A DNA stretch of 15,922 nt from Sulfurovum sp. GTDB lineage: Bacteria; Campylobacterota; Campylobacteria; Campylobacterales; Sulfurovaceae. Of the stretch, positions 8,949 through 14,165 are shown piece by piece. Under the pieces are notes generated by a model. The model was not told the DNA's origin. It did no database searches and saw nothing but the letters and a program-made list of their open reading frames with translations. Each line of letters begins with the position of its first letter. Position 1 is the stretch's first letter. The position numbers and the translations under genes are program-made. The DNA is taken from NCBI GenBank assembly GCA_016744875.1, contig JADGDL010000015.1:19188-35109 (forward strand), read 5' to 3'.

Positions 8949-9172
8949 AGTAATAAGAGGCCATCTGAAAAAAACTTTTGTTTATCTCTAGTCTCTTATG
9001 AAGTAAATAACATTATTATTTATTCTCTACATATACGCGTAAGGCTCCAATATCAAAGCTACGGGTATATAATGCTAAAAGAATTGATATTTCTTTTATA
9101 CCTAATTAATGGAAAACTATGATAACTTTTAGGAAATGAACTTTATGTTATCTAAAGTACTAATACATTTAA
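8949..9172. other. Intergenic region with AT-rich hairpins after pgi
   Basis: This 224-bp stretch separates the operon end from the convergent small minus-strand gene. It contains a bulged hairpin at 9064-9102: inner arms of 7 bp (AAAAGAA/TTCTTTT) around a 7-nt loop, and outer arms GGTAT/ATACC with an 8-nt one-sided bulge. A longer-range 7-bp pairing (ATAAGAG with CTCTTAT) lies just after the pgi stop. Neither has the GC-rich stem and U-run of a standard intrinsic terminator. They may end transcripts arriving from both sides, but that is inference. Confidence 0.35.
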
Positions 9173-9361
9173 TTATTTAAGAGAATTTTCTTGCATCTTT
9201 TGTTCGATCGTACAGTACTTTTCTTGTAGTTTTTGCTCGATGGTAGAATACTTTTTTTGCATCTTTTGTTCAATTGTGGAGTACTTCTCTTGTAGCTTCT
9301 GCTCGATCGTGGAGTAGTTCTTTTCTTGTTTCTGTTTGATTGTGAAGTATTTGTTGTTCAT
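9173..9361 (-). CDS. Small 11-residue-repeat helical (coiled-coil) protein
   Basis: A 62-residue protein consisting almost wholly of tandem 11-residue repeats of the form YSTIEQKLQEK. There are four good copies plus a degenerate first one, with the eighth position alternating L, M, L, M along the array. Tyrosine, isoleucine and Leu/Met recur with 3-4-4 spacing, the pattern of a hendecad coiled coil or amphipathic helix; the other positions are Lys, Glu and Gln. I see no signal peptide or membrane segment. It is probably real rather than low-complexity noise: AGAGGA sits about 5 nt before the ATG on the minus strand, the repeats are in frame with no stops, and a candidate promoter lies about 40 bp upstream. 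It is convergent with the pgi operon. Function is unknown; self-assembly or a structural role is only a guess. Confidence 0.6.
   Translation of the reverse strand: MNNKYFTIKQKQEKNYSTIEQKLQEKYSTIEQKMQKKYSTIEQKLQEKYCTIEQKMQENSLK
9173..9361 (-). repeat. 33-bp in-frame tandem repeat with 66-bp super-period
   Basis: The coding repeat is 33 bp per 11-residue unit. Alternate units share codon choice and the Leu/Met difference, so the true duplication unit looks like 66 bp (two hendecads). Copies are contiguous, with no spacers, and have diverged mostly by single-base changes. Such arrays can change copy number by replication slippage in whole-codon steps. Confidence 0.7.
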
Positions 9362-9400
9362 CTTTTCCTCTTTCTGTATATTAGTTTTCTTGCTTCTACT

Positions 9401-9454
9401 ACTATAGTCTTAATTAACACAATATTATTGACTTAACTGTATAGAAAATAATCA
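9401..9454 (-). promoter_or_regulatory. Candidate promoter of the small repeat protein (repeat copy A)
   Basis: Read on the minus strand, TATAGT (9401-9406) is a possible -10 element about 40 bp before the ATG of the small repeat gene. It is preceded by a strongly AT-rich block. The block (9403-9454) recurs at 9693-9744 with 44 of 52 bases identical, which argues that it carries a function or was duplicated. No good -35 hexamer at 17-bp spacing was found; weak -35 boxes are usual in this bacterial group. Confidence 0.35.
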
Positions 9455-9480
9455 TTTCTAATTCAATGAAAAATGATTAT
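9448..9480. repeat. Inverted repeat, 10-bp perfect arms
   Basis: ATAATCATTT (9448-9457) is the exact reverse complement of AAATGATTAT (9471-9480), with 13 bases between. It lies just upstream of the candidate promoter of the small minus-strand gene and could be an operator. The ATAATCATT half-site looks somewhat like metal-regulator (Fur-type) boxes, but that resemblance is weak in such AT-rich DNA. Confidence 0.45.
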
Positions 9481-9556
9481 AGATATACCCTTCTAAAATA
9501 TATAACTTAGGTTTTGAGTAGACAATTATTTAATAGTTATATAATGATTTTGAAGA

Positions 9557-9637
9557 AGGTAACTTTTAATTTTTGGACAAGATTATAGGAGACAAACCAA
9601 TGTAAAAAATTATGCAATCTAAAATTAAAAGTTACCT
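9557..9637. repeat. Inverted repeat, 17-bp perfect arms
   Basis: The 17 bases at 9557-9573 (AGGTAACTTTTAATTTT) are exactly complementary in reverse to 9621-9637, with a 47-base interior. Chance occurrence of a perfect 17-bp pair this close is small even in AT-rich DNA. No T-run follows either arm, so an intrinsic terminator is unlikely. It may be a miniature inverted-repeat element or a structured RNA; no clear target-site duplication flanks it. Confidence 0.6.
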
Positions 9638-9692
9638 GAAAGCGAGAAATATCAAGGAGATGAATAGTCTTTCAAAGCTTTCATAGATTCAT

Positions 9693-9744
9693 TATAGTCT
9701 TAATTGAAATAATATTATCCAATTTACTGTATAAAAAATAATCA
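9693..9744 (-). repeat. Second copy (B) of the 52-bp promoter-like block
   Basis: It aligns without gaps to 9403-9454, with 44 of 52 identical. On the minus strand it offers a cleaner -10 (TATAAT, 9691-9696) than copy A. No matching gene follows on that strand; only very short frames are present before the 9557-9637 inverted repeat. It may drive a small RNA or be what is left of a duplicated repeat-protein gene. Confidence 0.5.
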
Positions 9745-10070
9745 CTTTAATATAATCTATAAATAACTTTATAAGGTTTCATTTTTTTAAATTAATATTT
9801 TGAAGATGTGAAATGAATTAGAGTATTGATAATTTAGTTTCTAAAAGGATTTACTTGTTTCTGTATGAGTGTCGAACCAACTGTGCCTCAAGTTTGAGCT
9901 TTTTTCGCTAAAAACAGGAAGTATGTTGTGCAGACATGCCTATTATTACGTGTTTTGTCTAAAACTTTGAGTCTATATAATAATCGTAATACACTCTAAT
10001 TCGCATTCTGTTCCTTTATTCAAAGATTATACAGAATAGAGCCTTTAATTATATAAAATTCCTGCCTCGC

Positions 10071-10607
10071 TTGAAAAAATTTAGCCGTCAACAAGCTGAT
10101 AATATTTTGTCAGACTTAGTTAAAGAGGGTAAGATACGCAGAGTCTGTAGAGGTATCTATGATTACCCAAAATATAGTGAATTTTTAAAACAAGACCTTA
10201 GCCCAGAGATAGACCAGGTAGCTAGAGCATTTGCAAGGAAATTTAATTGGCGTATAGAAGTTTTAGGAGATACCGCATTAAATATGTTGGGATTATCTAC
10301 TCAGGTTGTTGCTAAATATGTTTACTTAAGTGATGGTCCCAATAGAACCTATGATATATTGGGTACAACATTGGAATTTAAAAAATCTTCTTTAAAAAAT
10401 ATTGGCTTTAAATATAAAGAGAGTTCACTTATTGTTCAAGCTTTAAAAACCTTGGGTAAAGAACGTATCACTGATGATGTTATGGAAAGCATAAGAAAAC
10501 GCATAGAGCCAAAAATGTACTCAAAGATACTCTCAAAGACACACAATCGTCCACAGTATGGATATATGAAGCTATTAAACAAATTTGCAGGGAGAAGTGA
10601 TGGATAA
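10071..10607 (+). CDS. DUF6088 / AbiEi-like antitoxin-type protein, N-terminus uncertain
   Basis: The protein matches, from memory of the family, DUF6088 proteins annotated as type IV (AbiEi-like) antitoxins. It has a winged-helix segment SRQQADNILSDLVKEG-KIRRV-RGIYDYPK at about 5-35, then the long C-terminal domain with NMLGLSTQVVAKYVYLSDGPNRT at about 66-90 and IVQALKTLGKERI at about 118-130. Family members normally begin about 25-35 residues earlier. Here the frame is open upstream from 9990, and that part reads like a degraded family N-terminus, but it has no ATG or GTG. The only usable start, TTG at 10071, has no good ribosome binding site. The gene is therefore either N-terminally decayed or started unusually. 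No intact AbiEii-type nucleotidyltransferase toxin follows, so it would be an orphan. Weaker alternative: a stand-alone regulator. Confidence 0.65.
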   Translation: MKKFSRQQADNILSDLVKEGKIRRVCRGIYDYPKYSEFLKQDLSPEIDQVARAFARKFNWRIEVLGDTALNMLGLSTQVVAKYVYLSDGPNRTYDILGTTLEFKKSSLKNIGFKYKESSLIVQALKTLGKERITDDVMESIRKRIEPKMYSKILSKTHNRPQYGYMKLLNKFAGRSDG

Positions 10608-10671
10608 GGTTCTTTTTAGACCATTACTTATTTCAATTGTACTAATGATATTAAAAGAGTCTAATAAATAG
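10600..10671 (+). pseudogene. Short coupled frame where the toxin gene would start
   Basis: A 23-codon frame starts with ATG inside the last codons of the DUF6088 gene (8-base overlap) and has GGGAG at a good distance (about 10590-10594). It stops at TAG 10669-10671. In DUF6088/AbiEi loci the toxin gene typically starts at this place. The peptide (MDKVLFRPLL...) has no recognisable nucleotidyltransferase motif, so calling it a toxin remnant rests on position only. Confidence 0.3.
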
Positions 10672-10709
10672 AAGTGTTGGTAGTTATATAGGTCCAGTAT
10701 GTTATATAA

Positions 10710-10880
10710 TCAAATTTTGTAGAAACAAAAGATATAAAGAGATTAAAAAAATATTTCATCTCACGTGTCGACCCAAAATTCTGGGAAACCTTTGACTGGT
10801 TCCAAACACAGTTCAACAAAGCAGATCCACTACAAGCAGGGTTATATGACCTAAACCGTTATTACAGAGAAGTATGGTGA
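10710..10880 (+). pseudogene. C-terminal gene fragment of unknown family
   Basis: A 56-codon open stretch with no ATG, GTG or TTG at its head, preceded by an in-frame TAA (10707-10709) and ended by TGA. The composition is that of a folded, real protein rather than random AT-rich translation: KKYFISRVDPKFWETF followed by DWFQTQFNKADPLQAG and LYDLNRYYREVW, rich in Trp, Tyr and Phe. The DNA is visibly more GC-rich than its flanks. I do not recognise the family. It is best read as the tail of a gene whose front has been deleted. Confidence 0.45.
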
Positions 10881-10927
10881 TCTGACTAAAGTATATAGAC
10901 AAAACAAAAATTTACTTTTAAAATTTT

Positions 10928-10960
10928 TTACCAAGTTTTTTTGCTTTTGCTGACACTCAT
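10928..10960 (-). other. Aborted 10-codon frame behind a strong ribosome binding site
   Basis: On the minus strand AGGAG (10968-10972) stands 7 nt before an ATG (10958-10960). The frame MSVSKSKKTW stops after ten codons. A run of seven A residues precedes the end, and a one-base change there gives ...KKLGKKF before the next stop. It is either a frameshifted gene start, a very short peptide, or coincidence. Confidence 0.25.
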
Positions 10961-11039
10961 CTTTAAACTCCTATTGCATGGGGTTTATCGTTCATTTGAT
11001 TGTTGTCAGCACTTTTATATGCCATCATCTGAGATACTA

Positions 11040-11372
11040 TCAAAAGGTATATGTGTCGTCAAAGTGCCAGTTTTCTAAACAATCCCAAAATGAGGTACCT
11101 TTTATATCATTCTTGATCTCATTTACCGGTGTTACTTCAATATCATGTAAATATTTATCATACACTGTATCACGCTCATGCTCTAGCGGTGTAGCACATA
11201 TACATGCCTGATACCATTCAAGTGTATCAGGCTCTGTCTTCATTGCTTTTTGCATCGCATTTACAATGTCTGGACCATCTGGTTCTTGAGAAGCGATACT
11301 TCCATCTGTTAATGCAGTATAAAAAGCTTTCATTTTTAGTTTGTTAATCTTGGCTTTTACTTTATATAACAT
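11040..11372 (-). CDS. Conserved-looking small protein of unknown function
   Basis: A 110-residue soluble protein with no signal peptide or membrane segment. AAGGAG lies about 6 nt before the ATG on the minus strand, and codon use looks like the neighbours, so it should be a real gene. It is acidic, with a lysine-rich start (KVKAKINKLKMKAFYTAL) then TDGSIASQEPDG, a MQKAMKTEPDTLEWYQ helix, the short Cys pair ACICATPLEHERDTVYDKY, and a Trp-rich end (FWDCLENWHF). I have an impression of similar small proteins with a TDG-x-I...QxPDG and CxCxTPLxHERxTVYD pattern in other bacteria, but cannot name a domain. The two cysteines (C-I-C) and histidine could bind metal; that is a guess. It is monocistronic; its neighbours are gene fragments. 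Confidence 0.75.
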   Translation of the reverse strand: MLYKVKAKINKLKMKAFYTALTDGSIASQEPDGPDIVNAMQKAMKTEPDTLEWYQACICATPLEHERDTVYDKYLHDIEVTPVNEIKNDIKGTSFWDCLENWHFDDTYTF

Positions 11373-11689
11373 TTTAACTCCTTAGAAGATATATATTCCT
11401 ATATCTTGCGTGTAACTAATATATGATACCCTAAAAAATTTTAAAGGTATATCATGTGCATCCCCTATAAAATCTTACAGAGAGAATACCATCAAATGAT
11501 TATTTTAGTATACAAATTCAGAAGTTGTATACTATAACTCGGTATAAACCTTATGATCTTATTTCCTTTTAAACTTTATAAGGGCCTTTTCTTCGCCTTA
11601 CTTGCACATAGTGTCGGGAATATAATAGACTTTAGAATCTAATTTCACTATACTTATTGTGTAATGATATTAAATCAAAAGGAGAAAAT
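11373..11689. promoter_or_regulatory. Divergent regulatory region before the lipoprotein gene
   Basis: A 317-bp gap between the minus-strand 110-residue protein and the lipoprotein gene. It contains a short dyad AGATATA/TATATCT next to the minus-strand gene, a perfect dyad at 11506-11534 (listed separately), and a TATAAT at 11621-11626 preceded by GGGAA, a candidate -10 about 64 bp before the lipoprotein ATG. A second candidate, TATACT at 11649-11654, is nearer. The TTGCAC at 11602-11607 is only 13 bp from TATAAT, too close for a standard -35. Confidence 0.4.
11506..11534. promoter_or_regulatory. Perfect dyad with two GTATAC half-sites (candidate operator)
   Basis: TAGTATACAA (11506-11515) is exactly repeated in inverted form at 11525-11534 around a 9-base centre. 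Each arm contains the self-complementary GTATAC, and the two are 19 bp apart centre to centre, close to two helical turns. That geometry fits a dimeric DNA-binding repressor. Neither arm is followed by a T-run, so a terminator is unlikely. The regulator is not in the window. Confidence 0.45.
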
Positions 11690-12193
11690 ATGTTAAAGTC
11701 ATTAAAAGGTGTGATAGTTTGTCTTATGATCATAGGAATGACAGGGTGTGTAAATACAAGTGATATTAAAGTAGAGTCTGCTCAAGATGAAAAAGTAAAT
11801 CTGGATGGATATAAAACATACCAGATACTTAATGAAAGTGGTATGGTTACTGAACCAGTGGTAACCAATTTGGATATGGATACAGAATTGCAGCGTCTCA
11901 TTAATACAGAACTAGGTAACAAAGGAAAAACACCTGTAACGAGTAATCCTGATTTCTATATTGCATATCTAGCAGGAGCAGATATGGATGCCATGAAGGT
12001 AAAAGTTGATAGTAAAGGGCAAGAAACACTTGATAATGTACCTGAGGCAGCAATGATATTGCTCCTTATTGATGCTAGGACAAGTATGATCATTGGCGTT
12101 TCTACCGCAGAAGGTGAAGTAAAAGATATACCTCTTGAAGATAGAAAAAAACGGTTGAAGTATACGATTGAAAAAATGCTTGGCGGTCTGTAA
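11690..12193 (+). CDS. DUF4136-like lipoprotein
   Basis: A 167-residue predicted lipoprotein. The ATG at 11690 is chosen over the in-frame GTG at 11657 because AAAAGGAG (11677-11684) sits just before it and the N-terminus then forms a clean type II signal: K-rich start, hydrophobic core, and lipobox G-M-T-G-C with the acylated cysteine at 20. The mature part fits the DUF4136 pattern: D-G-YKTYQIL after a short beta segment, a helix ending in INTELGNKGKTP, NPDFYIAYLAG, then LLLIDARTSMIIGVSTAEG and a C-terminal helix ending IEKMLGGL. DUF4136 proteins are envelope lipoproteins of unknown role. It precedes ppk2 by 30 bp and is probably cotranscribed. The domain call is by pattern memory. Confidence 0.75.
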   Translation: MLKSLKGVIVCLMIIGMTGCVNTSDIKVESAQDEKVNLDGYKTYQILNESGMVTEPVVTNLDMDTELQRLINTELGNKGKTPVTSNPDFYIAYLAGADMDAMKVKVDSKGQETLDNVPEAAMILLLIDARTSMIIGVSTAEGEVKDIPLEDRKKRLKYTIEKMLGGL

Positions 12194-12223
12194 TTCTAAT
12201 TTATCAAAAAGCTGGAGAAAGAG

Positions 12224-13000
12224 ATGTCAAAAAAAATAAAAAATAAAGAGTACGAAAAAGAGTTATATAAACTTCAAGTAGAACTATGTGAACTTCAAAG
12301 GTGGGTGAAACAAGAAGGTAAAAGGATCGTTATCGTATTTGAAGGGCGTGATACTGCGGGAAAAGGAGGGGTGATCAAACGTATTCTTGAGCGAGTCAGT
12401 CCACGTGTTTTCCAAATCAATGCCTTACCTAAACCAAGTGATCGTCAAAAGACACAGATGTATATTCAACGTTACATGGAACGATTTCCTGCTGCAGGCG
12501 AAATTGCCATTTTTGATCGTAGTTGGTATAACCGTGCCGGTGTTGAGCGTGTTATGGGGTTTTGTACTGAAGCAGAATATTATCAATTTCTAAAACGTAC
12601 ACCAGTGATAGAACAAGCCATGATAGATGATGGTATCATATTGATCAAATACTGGTTTGACGTGAGCCAGGAGGTTCAGTTTGAACGTCTGCAAAAAAGA
12701 ATTGAAGATCCTCGAAAACACTGGAAGATAAGTCCTATGGATCTACAGGCACAGGAACTGTGGGATAAATACACTGAAGCCAAAGACAAAATGTTTGAAG
12801 CCACAGACACTGAACATGCTCCTTGGTTTGTCGTTAATTCGGACAATAAAAAGAGTGCCAGACTCAATTGTATCTCACATCTTCTCAGTCAAATTCCTTA
12901 CGAAAAGATACCATTTATAAAGCCTGACCTTGAAAAAAGTGGAAACAGCAAATATACACCTGTAGAATACAATTACAACGTTGTGCCTGAAAAGTATTAA
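12224..13000 (+). CDS. ppk2: Polyphosphate kinase 2 (single-domain PPK2)
   Basis: PPK2 enzymes transfer phosphate between inorganic polyphosphate and nucleotides, usually regenerating ADP/ATP or GDP/GTP from polyphosphate. The 258 residues match a single-domain PPK2. The Walker A loop is FEGRDTAGKGG (about 39-49), the lid/catalytic region follows with KPSDRQKTQMYIQRY, and Walker B is IAIFDRSWYNRAGVERVMGF (about 94-113), all near-invariant in the family. The later SPMDLQAQELWDKYTEAKDKMF and WFVVNSDNKKSARLN motifs also match. GRDxAGKGG suggests class I rather than class III (usually GMDAAGKDG); the exact nucleotide preference is not certain. GGAG lies before the ATG. It sits 30 bp after the lipoprotein gene and 52 bp before the GTPase pair. 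Confidence 0.95.
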   Translation: MSKKIKNKEYEKELYKLQVELCELQRWVKQEGKRIVIVFEGRDTAGKGGVIKRILERVSPRVFQINALPKPSDRQKTQMYIQRYMERFPAAGEIAIFDRSWYNRAGVERVMGFCTEAEYYQFLKRTPVIEQAMIDDGIILIKYWFDVSQEVQFERLQKRIEDPRKHWKISPMDLQAQELWDKYTEAKDKMFEATDTEHAPWFVVNSDNKKSARLNCISHLLSQIPYEKIPFIKPDLEKSGNSKYTPVEYNYNVVPEKY

Positions 13001-13052
13001 TGATTTATACTTTTATGAATACACAGATACGAAGTATATATAAGTGGGGACA

Positions 13053-14165
13053 ATGAAAAATTTTTTTGAAAAGATGTTTTCTTTTGTAAATCCTGGTGAA
13101 AATACTGAACTCAAAAAGGGATCAGAACAGTGGAAAAAACAATTGCCTACATTATGGTTACTAGGTAAGACAGGTGCAGGAAAATCATCATTAATACAAG
13201 CCTTTACAAAGGATTCTGCCATTGAAATAGGTAATGGTTTTAGTCCATGTACTAAAACAGCAAAAAGTTATGATTATCCTTTGAAAAAACCTATTTTGAG
13301 ATTTTTGGATACACGGGGATTATCTGAAGCAGGGTATGATCCGACAGAAGATATAGAGGTGTGTCGAAATGGAAGTCATGCATTGATCATTATGATGAAA
13401 GCTGATGATGTGGAACAAAGTGATCTTGTTCATGCACTGGAAAAGATCAAAAAGACAGGCAGTATTCAGCATTTATTGATCGTACATACAGATATACTCT
13501 CGGTTCCAGAACAAGAAAGAGTTCAGGCAAGCAGTTATAATCAACGTCAAGTTGAAGAAGTTTGGGAGAAAGAGGTCAATGCAGTTTATGTTGATTTTTC
13601 ACCTGATAATAACACTCCAACAGGCATACTAGAATTAAAAAAAGCAGCCAGTGAAATGTTGCCATTATTGAATATCATTATGAATGATGAAGAACATACT
13701 TCACGTGAAGAGCATAACTTTAATATGCTTCGCAACGAAATTATCTGGTATGCTGGGTCAGCTGGAGCAAGTGATGCTTTACCTGCGGTAGGATTAGTAT
13801 CTGTTCCTGCCATTCAAGGAAAAATGTTACATAGTTTGGCTAATCAATATGGTGTTGAATGGGATTATGAAACCTTTATGCAGTTTACAGGTGCCCTGGG
13901 AGCTGGTTTTGCTTGGAAATATTCTGTTCAATTTGCTATTCGTGAAGGCGTCAAGTTTATTCCTGTTTATGGTCAAACTGTTGGAGCAGTTGCAGCTGTT
14001 ACGATCAGTTCAGCAACTACTTATGCTCTAGGACGTGTTGCATGTAAATATTTATATCATAAAAGCAAAGGGGAGTCTGTATCGACAAAAGAGTTGACAG
14101 AGCTATACACAAAAACATTGAGTAAGGGGAGAGAGGTGGCTGAAAATGAAGCAAGTAAAAAATAG
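13053..14165 (+). CDS. P-loop GTPase with C-terminal DUF697-like domain
   Basis: A 370-residue two-part protein. The N-terminal half is an Era-like GTPase: G1 GKTGAGKSS at 38-46, switch threonines in SPCTKTAKS (about 64-72), G3 DTRGL at 86-90, and a divergent G4, HTD at 145-147, in place of NKxD. The C-terminal half (about 227-340) resembles DUF697/YcjF: LRNEIIWYAGSAGASDALPAVGLVSVP with two weakly hydrophobic, Gly/Ala-rich helices that may touch the membrane, then a Lys-rich tail. A GTG at 13044 is an alternative start. The ATG is preferred although the GGGGA before it is unusually close (2-3 nt). The gene overlaps the next GTPase gene by 20 bases. In E. coli ycjX-ycjF the GTPase and DUF697 parts are separate proteins; here they are fused. 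Function unknown. Confidence 0.82.
   Translation: MKNFFEKMFSFVNPGENTELKKGSEQWKKQLPTLWLLGKTGAGKSSLIQAFTKDSAIEIGNGFSPCTKTAKSYDYPLKKPILRFLDTRGLSEAGYDPTEDIEVCRNGSHALIIMMKADDVEQSDLVHALEKIKKTGSIQHLLIVHTDILSVPEQERVQASSYNQRQVEEVWEKEVNAVYVDFSPDNNTPTGILELKKAASEMLPLLNIIMNDEEHTSREEHNFNMLRNEIIWYAGSAGASDALPAVGLVSVPAIQGKMLHSLANQYGVEWDYETFMQFTGALGAGFAWKYSVQFAIREGVKFIPVYGQTVGAVAAVTISSATTYALGRVACKYLYHKSKGESVSTKELTELYTKTLSKGREVAENEASKK

Larger units (their letters stand above)
9362..9989. other. Gene-poor region with dispersed repeats
   Basis: About 630 bp in which no convincing protein gene was found on either strand. It holds a diverged 52-bp direct repeat (9403-9454 and 9693-9744), a 10-bp-arm inverted repeat (9448-9480), and a 17-bp-arm inverted repeat (9557-9637). 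The loop of the last contains a ribosome binding site followed by an immediate start-stop (AGGAG then ATG-TAA at 9600-9605). The pattern suggests decayed accessory DNA or small RNAs; nothing recognisable as a transposase or integrase remains. Confidence 0.5.

Noticed and set aside
9173..9361. Regular about 33-bp repeats considered as a CRISPR array
   Set aside because: Units are contiguous with no unique spacers and encode an uninterrupted 11-residue protein repeat.
9885..9905. Short hairpin followed by six T residues considered as an intrinsic terminator
   Set aside because: The stem is only about 4 bp once a possible loop is allowed, and no gene ends just upstream on that strand.
10978..11211. 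77-codon plus-strand frame opposite the 110-residue gene
   Set aside because: The minus-strand gene has a much better ribosome binding site and more protein-like composition; this is its shadow.
11602..11626. TTGCAC and TATAAT considered as a complete sigma-70 promoter
   Set aside because: The spacer is 13 bp, well short of 16-18; only the -10 part was kept as a tentative element.
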